DNA from: Chryseobacterium gleum
Lineage (GTDB): Bacteria > Bacteroidota > Bacteroidia > Flavobacteriales_D > Crocinitomicaceae
Assembly (NCBI GenBank): GCA_945877045.1
Contig: CAMCQW010000053.1
Span: 1 to 10,023, forward strand
DNA length: 10,023 bases
Direction: 5' to 3'
The notes beneath the pieces are model-generated. The model made no database searches and was not told the DNA's origin. It saw only the letters and a program-made list of their open reading frames with translations. The position numbers and the translations under genes are program-made. Numbering within the stretch: the first letter of the stretch is position 1; each line of letters starts with the position of its first letter. Positions 1-6,162 of this stretch are shown piece after piece.

Positions 1-1274
1 ATCAAAATTTAGGATTAATTATCGTAGATGAAGAACATGAAACTTCCTATAAACAGCATGATCCATCACCACGTTATAATGCAAGAGACACCTCATTAAT
101 TCTTGCACATAGCCACAAAGCGAAAACATTGCTAGGGTCAGCTACACCAAGTTTTGAATCGTATTTCAACGCCAAAAAAGGAAAATACGCCCTAGTCGAA
201 CTAATGGAACGTTACAAAGGAGTTGAACTTCCAGAAGTATTTTGTGCCGATTTGAAAAGCGAACGCAAATTAAAAACAATGCAAGCTAATTTTTCCGCTT
301 TGCTTCTTGAAGAAATAGAAAATACACTTAAAAAAAATGAACAAGTTATCCTTTTTCAAAATCGTAGAGGCTACACCCCACGTTGGTCTTGCGAAGTTTG
401 TACTTGGTCACCCAAATGTACAAATTGCGATGTTACCTTAACCTATCATAAATTTGGTAACAACTTAAAATGCCATTATTGTAGTTACGTTACGGCACCA
501 ATGGGATCTTGTCATGCCTGTGGAAGTAATCGCTTGAAAATGGTGGGTTTTGGAACCGAAAAAATTGAAGATGACTTAGCCATTCACTTTCCAACTGCAC
601 GGATAAAAAGGATGGACTTAGATACAACTCGCTCCAAAAATGCCTATTCTGAAATTATTAGCGATTTTGAAAATAGAAAAATTGATGTACTCATCGGTAC
701 GCAAATGTTATCAAAAGGATTAGATTTTGATAATGTAACTTTAGTAGGGATCATGGATGCCGATATGCTGTTGAATCGTCCTGATTTCAGAGCTTTTGAA
801 AGATCTTTTCAATTAATGACACAAGTAGCAGGAAGAGCGGGAAGGAAAGAAAAAAAAGGAAAAGTGATTATTCAAACTGGACAAATAGACCATTGGGTAA
901 TAAAAAAGGTGATCAAGCATGATTTTATCGAATTCTATAACAATGAAATTATTGAACGAGAAAATTTTTATTACCCTCCCTTTTATAAAATGATTGTACT
1001 GACCGTAAAACATAAAGAAGAACACGTATTAATTGAGGCAGCAAATGATCTTGCCAATTCGTTGAAAAATATATTCAAAGAAAGAGTTTTAGGTCCTGAA
1101 TTTCCTATAATAAAGAAAATTCAAAATTTATTTTTAAAAGAAATAAAAATAAAATATGAAAAGAGTTTATCCGATATAAAAGTAAAAGAGCGCATAAATG
1201 CGCTCTTAAATGAATTTTATGCTAAACCACAAAACAAAAGCGTTCGTGTGGTTATCGATGTAGATCCTAATTAA
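1..1274 (+). CDS. priA: Primosomal protein N' (PriA helicase), C-terminal part, 5' end outside window
   Basis: PriA is a 3'-5' superfamily 2 DNA helicase that recognises stalled forks and reloads the replisome. The reading frame is open from base 3, giving 423 visible residues; the N-terminal DNA-binding domain and Walker A lie outside the window. Visible are the Walker B box DEEH (residues 9-12), the helicase motif LGSATPS (43-49), eight zinc cysteines (130, 133, 139, 142, 157, 160, 170, 173), GTQMLSKG (232-239) and QVAGRAGR (274-281). The cysteine spacing 2-5-2-14-2-9-2 is the same as I know for E. coli PriA, so both zinc sites should be intact. An apparent start at 129 is an internal TTG inside the conserved motif, not the gene start. 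The gene converges with rpoD and overlaps it by 4 bases. Identification is firm. Confidence 0.97.
   Translation, partial: QNLGLIIVDEEHETSYKQHDPSPRYNARDTSLILAHSHKAKTLLGSATPSFESYFNAKKGKYALVELMERYKGVELPEVFCADLKSERKLKTMQANFSALLLEEIENTLKKNEQVILFQNRRGYTPRWSCEVCTWSPKCTNCDVTLTYHKFGNNLKCHYCSYVTAPMGSCHACGSNRLKMVGFGTEKIEDDLAIHFPTARIKRMDLDTTRSKNAYSEIISDFENRKIDVLIGTQMLSKGLDFDNVTLVGIMDADMLLNRPDFRAFERSFQLMTQVAGRAGRKEKKGKVIIQTGQIDHWVIKKVIKHDFIEFYNNEIIERENFYYPPFYKMIVLTVKHKEEHVLIEAANDLANSLKNIFKERVLGPEFPIIKKIQNLFLKEIKIKYEKSLSDIKVKERINALLNEFYAKPQNKSVRVVIDVDPN
1186..1207 (-). terminator. Probable intrinsic terminator of rpoD, inside the priA coding region
   Basis: A perfect 9-bp stem, AAGAGCGCA and TGCGCTCTT, encloses a 4-base loop. 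Read on the minus strand it is followed by TTACTTTTAT, a U-rich tail as expected of a Rho-independent terminator. It lies about 64 bases beyond the rpoD stop. On the plus strand the hairpin is followed by AAATGAAT, so it should not act strongly on priA transcripts. Whether it works has to be inferred. Confidence 0.6.
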
Positions 1275-2140
1275 CCTAAATACTCCTGAAGAACCCTGTT
1301 CTTTGAAGTATGCTTCAATCGACGGATTGCTTTTTCTTTAATTTGACGTACCCGCTCTCTCGTTAATTCAAATCGATCACCAATTTCTTCCAGCGATAAA
1401 GGTGCTTTACCTTCAAGACCAAAGAACATGGAGATAACTTCGCTTTCACGAGCAGTCAATGTCGTTAATGAACGTCTTATATCGCTTCTTAATGACTCTA
1501 AGACTAAATTACTTTCCGGACTCGGTAAAGAATCACCCATCAATACATCGTACATTGTTGAAGATGACTCATCACTTTCAACTAATGGAGCATCCATAGA
1601 TATGTGTCTTCCGTTTTGAGCCAATGACTGTTTAATTTCATCGGTACTACAACTTAAGAATTCTGCCAATTCTTCCGCTGAAGGCGGCCGTTCAAATTTT
1701 TGTTCTAATTCAGAAAATGCACGATTTATTTTATTGATATTTCCTATTTTATTCAAAGGCAAACGTACAATCCGTGCTTGTTCAGCTAGGGCTTGTAAAA
1801 TTGATTGTCTAATCCACCAAACAGCATAAGAAATAAATTTAAATCCACGTGTTTCGTCAAATCGTTCTGCTGCTTTAATTAATCCTAGATTCCCTTCATT
1901 GATTAAATCAGGCAAGGCTAATCCTTGATTTTGATATTGTTTTGATACGGAGACCACAAACCTTAAATTAGCTTTCGTTAATCTTTCTAATGCTAATCGA
2001 TCTCCAGCTCTAATTTTTCGAGCTAATTCAACTTCTTCATCCGCTGTAATTAAATCGACACGGCCGATCTCTTGTAAATACTTGTCTAGAGAAGCTGTTT
2101 CTCTATTCGTAACCTGTTTCGCGATTTTTAGTTGCCTCAT
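1271..2140 (-). CDS. rpoD: Primary RNA polymerase sigma-70 factor, short Bacteroidota type
   Basis: This 289-residue protein directs RNA polymerase to housekeeping promoters. Region 1.2 is at about 17-45. Region 2 (about 50-125) includes DLINEGNLGLIKAAERFD for core binding and FKFISYAVWWIRQSI (100-114) for -10 recognition. Region 3 is at about 130-205. Region 4 includes a helix-turn-helix, SLEEIGDRFELTRERVRQI, at about 249-267. Region 1.1 is absent and the length is near 290, as in the main sigma of Bacteroidota, which reads TAnnTTTG rather than TATAAT. The ATG lacks a Shine-Dalgarno. No clear TAnnTTTG box lies in the 147 bases before it, so transcription may come through from trpS or from an unrecognised promoter. 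The stop shares TTAA with the priA stop. Confidence 0.95.
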   Translation of the reverse strand: MRQLKIAKQVTNRETASLDKYLQEIGRVDLITADEEVELARKIRAGDRLALERLTKANLRFVVSVSKQYQNQGLALPDLINEGNLGLIKAAERFDETRGFKFISYAVWWIRQSILQALAEQARIVRLPLNKIGNINKINRAFSELEQKFERPPSAEELAEFLSCSTDEIKQSLAQNGRHISMDAPLVESDESSSTMYDVLMGDSLPSPESNLVLESLRSDIRRSLTTLTARESEVISMFFGLEGKAPLSLEEIGDRFELTRERVRQIKEKAIRRLKHTSKNRVLQEYLG

Positions 2141-2227
2141 AATTTGATATATTATTTTAAAGTGAATACCTTAACGAAAGAAATTCAATAAGGTTGGAAT
2201 TATAATGAAAAAACCCATAAAAGATTA

Positions 2228-2272
2228 CACTAAAATGAAGATTAGTGCCGATAATAAGATAATAAGGCACTA
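2228..2272 (-). other. Two mutually exclusive hairpins between trpS and rpoD
   Basis: Inverted repeat A pairs 2266-2272 with 2243-2249 (TAGTGCC and GGCACTA, 7 bp, 16-base loop). Inverted repeat B pairs 2242-2247 with 2228-2233 (TTAGTG and CACTAA, 6 bp, 8-base loop). Both use bases 2243-2247, so only one can form at a time. On the minus strand the segment lies just after the trpS stop. Hairpin A is followed by ATCTTCATTTTAG, and GGGTTTTTTC comes further on. It could be a weak trpS terminator or a folding switch ahead of rpoD. The rest of the 147-base gap shows nothing I recognise. Confidence 0.3.
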
Positions 2273-2287
2273 TCTGATGAATATCAA

Positions 2288-3256
2288 TTAATATCCTAGC
2301 TTTAAACGAACACGAGACAATACTTCGGTGGCGGTCACACGTGCCCTTTCTGCTCCTCTAGACAAAATAAGATTTAGTTCATCTTCGTGCGCCATATAAT
2401 ACGAATACTTTTCACGCTCTGATTGAAAACGTATCAAAATCGTTTCAAATAATGCTTGTTTTGCATGTCCATAACCATAACCACCAGCCAAATAATTTGA
2501 ACGCATTGTTTCTATTTCCGGTGCGGAGGCTAACAAAGTATATAGCGCAAAAATAGTACAGGTACTCGGGTCTTTTGGTGATTCAAGCGCAGTACTATCT
2601 GAAGAAATGGACATAATCTGTTTGCGCAATTCTTTTTCAGAAGCGAATATATCAATATAATTGTTCCTAGACTTACTCATTTTTTGCCCATCGGTTCCAG
2701 GAATAAGCATCGTATCCTCGCTAACTCTTTCTGATGGAATAATAAAAGTATCTCCCATCTTTAAATTAAATCGCATAGCAACATCTCTGGTCATTTCTAT
2801 ATGTTGCAGCTGGTCTTTTCCTACAGGGACAATGTTTGCATCATACAATAAAATATCCGCTGCCATCAACATAGGATAAGTAAACAAGCCACCATTTACA
2901 TCGTCTAAACGATCTGATTTGTCTTTAAAGCTGTGGGCTAATGTTAGCCGTTGATAAGGATAGAAAGCCAATAAATACCACATTAATTCAGCCACTTCGG
3001 TAACATCACTTTGACGATAAAAAACAGCTCTAGTGGGATCTAAGCCACATGCTAACCAAGTCGCAGCGGTAGACATTGTATTTGTTTTTAATTCTTCAGC
3101 ATTTTTTATTTGTGTAAGGGAATGAAGATTAGCGATGAAGAAATAGGCCTCGTTCTCTGCTTCATTTGATAAGGCGATTGCAGGCAAAATAGCGCCGAGG
3201 ATATTCCCTAAATGGGGAGTTCCTGTACTTTGTATTCCAGTTAATATTCTCGACAT
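2288..3256 (-). CDS. trpS: Tryptophanyl-tRNA synthetase
   Basis: This class I aminoacyl-tRNA synthetase charges tRNA-Trp with tryptophan in the cytoplasm. At 322 residues it is of normal bacterial TrpRS length. The N-terminal motif TGIQSTGTPHLGN (6-18) carries the HIGH-type signature as HLGN. KMSKS stands at 192-196, preceded by PGTDGQ. The tryptophan-pocket stretch MAADILLYDA (131-140) and the VGKDQLQH segment (145-152) are conserved. The ATG at 3254-3256 gives the usual short N-terminus MSRILTGIQ, so the start is secure. The gene diverges from plsC across an 82-base spacer and is followed on the same strand, 147 bases on, by rpoD. No missing key residue was noticed. Confidence 0.97.
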   Translation of the reverse strand: MSRILTGIQSTGTPHLGNILGAILPAIALSNEAENEAYFFIANLHSLTQIKNAEELKTNTMSTAATWLACGLDPTRAVFYRQSDVTEVAELMWYLLAFYPYQRLTLAHSFKDKSDRLDDVNGGLFTYPMLMAADILLYDANIVPVGKDQLQHIEMTRDVAMRFNLKMGDTFIIPSERVSEDTMLIPGTDGQKMSKSRNNYIDIFASEKELRKQIMSISSDSTALESPKDPSTCTIFALYTLLASAPEIETMRSNYLAGGYGYGHAKQALFETILIRFQSEREKYSYYMAHEDELNLILSRGAERARVTATEVLSRVRLKLGY

Positions 3257-3272
3257 CTTCAGCTATTTTTAA

Positions 3273-3280
3273 CAAAAATA
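3273..3280 (-). promoter_or_regulatory. Candidate -7 box for trpS
   Basis: TATTTTTG matches the Bacteroidota -7 consensus TAnnTTTG and lies 16 bases before the trpS ATG. No TTG was found at the usual spacing upstream, and an A/T-rich match like this can arise by chance, so this is tentative. Confidence 0.3.
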
Positions 3281-3327
3281 ATTAAAAGCAATTAAAGGAA
3301 GCAGGTTAATTTATCTTGTTAATTGAC

Positions 3328-3335
3328 TAAATTTG
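3328..3335 (+). promoter_or_regulatory. Candidate -7 box abutting the plsC start
   Basis: TAAATTTG matches TAnnTTTG and ends 3 bases before the ATG at 3339. If it is used, the plsC transcript would be leaderless or nearly so. No good -33 TTG is seen at about 19-21 bases upstream; a TTG at 3316-3318 is too close. Confidence 0.4.
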
Positions 3336-3338
3336 AAA

Positions 3339-4097
3339 ATGAAATATATAAAAGGATCTTTATCTATCTTATGGAAAGTATATATTGCTATTATTTTCAG
3401 CATTTTCGCGGTTCTTTTCTATCCTTTTTTGTACATATTGTTGCTAAATACGAAATGGAAAAAAACTAGTTTTAAGTTATTTATTTTATGGAGTTGGTGC
3501 ATAAGAATATTTTGTTTCTATCCAGTAAAAAAGATTATTCATTCCCCTATTCCATCTGGACCCTATGTTATCGTATCTAACCATGTTTCCTATTTGGATA
3601 TATTTCTAATGTATTCGATACTTCCCAAATCACCATTTGTCTTTTTGGGAAAAAGTGAAATTCTTTCGTATCCGATTGTAAGAACCTACTTTAAAAATCT
3701 AAATATACCCGTATACAGAAACGATAAGAAGAAAGCAGGAAGAGCCTACTCGGAAGCATTGAAGTCCGTTAATAATGGCTGGTCCTTAGTAATTTTCCCG
3801 GAAGGAACAATTCCGGATGATGATGCACCCAAGATGTTGCCGTTTAAACAAGGTGCTTTTAAATTAGCAAAAGCATTAAATATTTCCATTTTACCCGTGA
3901 CTTTTGAAAACAATCATAAATTATTTTCAGATCCAACCAATACATGGGGACCAGCACGACCCGGGATTTCTATCGTTCATATTCATGAAGTAATCACCTT
4001 GGAGGCTATAGAAAAAATGGATTTGAGCGAACTAAGTGACCACTGTTTTGAAATTATTTCAAAACCCATCATGGAAAAATATCCAGAACTTTATTAA
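3339..4097 (+). CDS. plsC: 1-acyl-sn-glycerol-3-phosphate acyltransferase (PlsC family)
   Basis: This is a membrane-bound acyltransferase that probably makes phosphatidic acid from lysophosphatidic acid in phospholipid synthesis. The 252-residue protein begins with a strongly hydrophobic stretch (about 8-37) that should form one long or two short membrane segments. The catalytic HX4D motif is NHVSYLD (81-87, H82 and D87). The glycerol-phosphate binding motif is FPEGT (153-157). ILPVTFENN near 184-192 also fits the family. I chose the ATG at 3339 over a TTG at 3333, because the TTG is part of a TAnnTTTG box and adds only two residues. gatC follows 9 bases later. PlsC-family members vary in substrate, so an acyltransferase is certain and the exact acceptor is inferred. 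Confidence 0.88.
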   Translation: MKYIKGSLSILWKVYIAIIFSIFAVLFYPFLYILLLNTKWKKTSFKLFILWSWCIRIFCFYPVKKIIHSPIPSGPYVIVSNHVSYLDIFLMYSILPKSPFVFLGKSEILSYPIVRTYFKNLNIPVYRNDKKKAGRAYSEALKSVNNGWSLVIFPEGTIPDDDAPKMLPFKQGAFKLAKALNISILPVTFENNHKLFSDPTNTWGPARPGISIVHIHEVITLEAIEKMDLSELSDHCFEIISKPIMEKYPELY

Positions 4098-4102
4098 TTT
4101 TG
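4095..4102 (+). promoter_or_regulatory. Candidate -7 box for gatC overlapping the plsC stop
   Basis: TAATTTTG matches TAnnTTTG. Its first three bases are the plsC stop codon, and it ends 4 bases before the gatC ATG. No -33 TTG is seen at normal spacing, so gatC may simply be read through from plsC. Confidence 0.3.
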
Positions 4103-4106
4103 CACA

Positions 4107-4397
4107 ATGATTATCGACGACGAATTAATTGACCATCTTTCCTTTCTTGCGAAATTAAAATTTGAAGGGCCTGAAAAAGAAGCTATTAAAGCTGACATGA
4201 CGAAAATAACAGGTTTTATGCAAAAATTAAGTGAAGTAGATACAGACAATGTGGAACCATTAATTTTTATGACGGAAGAATTTGGTAGTTTACGTGATGA
4301 CCTTGCAAAAAATACCATCACACAAGCTCAAGCATTAAAAAATGCGCCAAAAAAAGACAGTGATTATTTCAGAATTCCAAAAGTATTAGACAAGTAA
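4107..4397 (+). CDS. gatC: Asp-tRNA(Asn)/Glu-tRNA(Gln) amidotransferase subunit C
   Basis: GatC is the small subunit of the GatCAB complex, which amidates mischarged Glu-tRNA(Gln) or Asp-tRNA(Asn). It wraps between GatA and GatB and stabilises them. The 96-residue protein has the family features: N-terminal helices with LIDHLSFLAKLKF (8-20), the central VDTDNVEPLIFM (44-55), SLRDD (61-65), and the C-terminal ALKNAPKKDSDYFRIPKVL (76-94). Length is typical. The ATG follows the plsC stop by 9 bases. gatA and gatB are not in the window, which is common because the three genes are often scattered in this phylum. It converges with the zinc-ribbon gene with one base between the stop codons. Confidence 0.95.
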   Translation: MIIDDELIDHLSFLAKLKFEGPEKEAIKADMTKITGFMQKLSEVDTDNVEPLIFMTEEFGSLRDDLAKNTITQAQALKNAPKKDSDYFRIPKVLDK

Positions 4398-4398
4398 G

Positions 4399-4761
4399 CT
4401 ATCGAACATAATCTTGTTTTTGAACAAGCATGTACTGATCATTGTCCAATTTAATGTAGCCATATTCATAGCAAAAATAATAATTATACCCTTTTTGGGT
4501 TTTGTACAAATTAGTGAAGTAGTGAAAATTAAACCCTTCTTCCGCTAAACTAATTCCATCCAACGTTTTTTTACCATTTGGATTTAACTTGTACAAAATT
4601 CTACGATTTTTGCGCAGAATTCTATTTACTCGTCTTACTATCGAGTTGGCATCTTCATTTAAGCGATTATTAAAGGAGTTTCGGCAATAATCGCCGCAAA
4701 ACTTTTGATCTTTTCGACCAGAAAGCTTCGTAGTACATTCCAAACAATTTCGAACTTCCAT
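4399..4761 (-). CDS. Small zinc-ribbon protein of unknown function, Bacteroidota type
   Basis: The 120-residue cytoplasmic protein has four cysteines at its N-terminus (C6, C9, C22, C26; CLEC then FCGDYC) followed by RNSFNNRL. This is a treble-clef or zinc-ribbon arrangement that probably binds one zinc. A basic, helix-prone middle follows (VRRVNRILRKNRRILYKLNP, 42-61). The C-terminus is rich in aromatic residues (HYFTNLYKTQKGYNYYFCYEYG, about 80-101). I recall similar short proteins in many Bacteroidota genomes, all annotated as hypothetical, so it looks conserved, but I do not know its role. The basic middle could bind nucleic acid, which is inference only. I chose the ATG at 4759-4761. A TTG 30 bases upstream would lie inside an inverted repeat and would lengthen the N-terminus beyond where CLEC normally sits. 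Confidence 0.85.
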   Translation of the reverse strand: MEVRNCLECTTKLSGRKDQKFCGDYCRNSFNNRLNEDANSIVRRVNRILRKNRRILYKLNPNGKKTLDGISLAEEGFNFHYFTNLYKTQKGYNYYFCYEYGYIKLDNDQYMLVQKQDYVR

Positions 4762-4777
4762 ATTATGTCTTATTAAG

Positions 4778-4796
4778 TTTAATTGAATCAATTAAA
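4778..4796. repeat. Perfect 8-bp inverted repeat upstream of the zinc-ribbon gene
   Basis: TTTAATTG and CAATTAAA form a perfect dyad around 3 bases and end 16 bases before the ATG of the zinc-ribbon gene. This is the position expected for an operator or a 5'-leader hairpin. A TTGACG lies just upstream on the minus strand, and TAAACT at the inner edge, so the dyad may sit within a core promoter. No TAnnTTTG is seen here. An AT-rich dyad may also be chance. Confidence 0.4.
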
Positions 4797-4881
4797 GCGT
4801 CAACAAAACGATAAATATTACTTGAAATTCTAAAATCATTAAAAATTGTGAGCGCTATGATGAAAAATAGTGGTGAAATTC

Positions 4882-5802
4882 TTAGTCAAAAGTAACTTTC
4901 ATCCCATCTTCAACTATAATGGTATTAGGAAATACCTGCGATGCCTCTAACAAATGATCATCACAAGTAGGATATCGTGATGAAAAATGACCCAGGTATA
5001 ATTTTTCAACCCCAAGCTTCAATGCCACGTTTGCTGCTTGTTCGGCTGTAGAATGATATGTTTTTTTGGCCCTAGCTTTTTCTTTATTCGTAAAGGTAGC
5101 CTCATGATATAATATAGAAGTTCCTTCCAAGAATGAATAAATTTCATCAAAAGGTGCCGTGTCAGAACAATAGGCATATTTAATCGATGGAGGCACCGGG
5201 GTAGTAAAATCAGTATACTTTAATAATGAACCATCTAATAATTCGACATTATTTCCTTGTTTCAACAACCGAAAATACTCCTTTTTTATTCCCGCTTCCT
5301 TTAAAGCTATGACATTCAATTTTAATTCCCAATTTGTTTCCTCAATCAAAAAACCAAAAGTTTGAATTCGGTGTTTCAGTGGAAAAGCGGATACTCTAAT
5401 TAATTTGTCTTCAAAAATTATTTCTTTTTGATCTGAAATCAATGGGACAAATTTTAAATTGAAACACAACGGAGAATTCCCTGCAGCGAATTGTAAATTC
5501 AAGATTTCCTCTAAAGGTGCGGGACCATAGATAGTAAGTCCAATGTTTCTACCTAGTAAATTCATGGTGCTAAGCAAGCCAATCAAGCCGAAATAATGAT
5601 CGCCATGTAAATGTGAAATGAAAATATGCGAAATTTTTTGAAAATGAACCCCGTATTTTCTGATTTGAGATTGAGTTCCTTCTCCGCAATCAATTAATAA
5701 ATGACGATTATTACAAACAATGTATTGCGCACTAAGTGCCCTTTTTGAAGTTGGCAATGTGGCACCACTTCCTAAAAATACAACTTGAAATGGATTACTC
5801 AA
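4882..5802 (-). CDS. rnz: Ribonuclease Z (tRNA 3'-endonuclease)
   Basis: RNase Z is a zinc-dependent metallo-beta-lactamase-fold nuclease that cuts the 3' trailer from tRNA precursors. The 306-residue length is normal for the short form. Visible are the N-terminal strand FQVVFLGSGATLPT (5-18), the phosphodiesterase motif SHLHGDH (63-69, metal ligands H64, H66, D68 and H69), FPLKHRIQTFGF near 137-148, YCSDTAPF with a metal-ligand aspartate, YHEATF, and the C-terminal KTYHSTAEQ and LGHFSSRY segments. The start is a TTG at 5800-5802 (MSNPFQ), because no in-frame ATG or GTG fits the family's N-terminus. That makes the gene overlap the STAS gene by 8 bases, which suggests translational coupling. 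The gap of 120 bases to the zinc-ribbon gene has no strong terminator. Confidence 0.95.
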   Translation of the reverse strand: MSNPFQVVFLGSGATLPTSKRALSAQYIVCNNRHLLIDCGEGTQSQIRKYGVHFQKISHIFISHLHGDHYFGLIGLLSTMNLLGRNIGLTIYGPAPLEEILNLQFAAGNSPLCFNLKFVPLISDQKEIIFEDKLIRVSAFPLKHRIQTFGFLIEETNWELKLNVIALKEAGIKKEYFRLLKQGNNVELLDGSLLKYTDFTTPVPPSIKYAYCSDTAPFDEIYSFLEGTSILYHEATFTNKEKARAKKTYHSTAEQAANVALKLGVEKLYLGHFSSRYPTCDDHLLEASQVFPNTIIVEDGMKVTFD

Positions 5803-6133
5803 GATGGGATAATGCTTCTTCTTTAGTTGAACAAATACTCAATACTTTATCTAATTGGGCAATTTCAATCATTTTTAAAACCGAAGCTTGCAATCCGAAT
5901 AAAACAAATGCACCATTTGTATCTTTACAAAGTCTATTTGCAATTAAAATAGCACTTAAACCAGATGAATCACAATACTTGGTTTTTTCAAGATTAAAAA
6001 CAATTTTATTATTGCCAGATTTATTTACAATCGTAAAGACTGTTTTAAGCTCCGGAGCGTTAGTAGTATCAAGTTTCTCAACATTTGAAACGATCACAAC
6101 AGATTTACCATGGTATTCACTTGGGAAATTCAT
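5795..6133 (-). CDS. STAS-domain protein, anti-sigma factor antagonist-like
   Basis: This 112-residue protein is a single STAS domain of the SpoIIAA/RsbV kind. It has no membrane segment and no extra domain. Its hallmark is YCDSSGLSAILIANRL (53-68), where one of the serines at 56-57 matches the site that a partner kinase phosphorylates in anti-anti-sigma factors. In such partner-switch systems the unphosphorylated form binds the kinase and frees a target. No kinase or phosphatase gene is in the window, so the partner must be elsewhere and the target is unknown. It overlaps rnz by 8 bases and follows pyrB after 29 bases. The link to rnz may be only shared transcription. The domain call is firm and the role is inferred. 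Confidence 0.88.
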   Translation of the reverse strand: MNFPSEYHGKSVVIVSNVEKLDTTNAPELKTVFTIVNKSGNNKIVFNLEKTKYCDSSGLSAILIANRLCKDTNGAFVLFGLQASVLKMIEIAQLDKVLSICSTKEEALSHLE

Positions 6134-6147
6134 ATTATTTGTTTCTC

Positions 6148-6155
6148 CAAATGTA
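6148..6155 (-). promoter_or_regulatory. Candidate -7 box for the STAS-rnz pair
   Basis: TACATTTG matches TAnnTTTG in the 29-base gap after pyrB, 14 bases before the STAS ATG. A TTG lies 15 bases upstream, shorter than the usual 19 or so. It follows a run of eight T immediately after the pyrB stop. It could let STAS-rnz be expressed apart from pyrRB. Confidence 0.35.
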
Positions 6156-6162
6156 AAAAAAA

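Noticed and set aside
1428..1619. Plus-strand open frame of 63 codons inside rpoD, and similar antisense frames at 813-1025, 2661-2879, 4094-4321, 5736-6212 and 6806-7033
   Set aside because: All lie opposite clearly conserved genes, have no recognisable domain and no promoter of their own; they are shadows.
3333..3341. TTG at 3333 as the plsC start
   Set aside because: It adds two residues, is a weak start codon and lies inside the TAAATTTG box; the ATG at 3339 is better.
4759..4791. TTG at 4789-4791 as the start of the zinc-ribbon gene
   Set aside because: It falls within the inverted repeat, and the added ten residues do not resemble the expected short lead into CLEC; the ATG at 4759-4761 fits.
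4762..4881. Possible RNA gene or rnz terminator in the rnz-to-zinc-ribbon gap
   Set aside because: Only a weak ATCAT/ATGAT pairing with a large loop and a lone AGCGCT were found; no tRNA or other RNA fold was recognised.
6134..6150. GGAGAA before the STAS start as a Shine-Dalgarno
   Set aside because: Spacing is long, it overlaps the TACATTTG box, and the other genes here use no Shine-Dalgarno, so it is probably chance.
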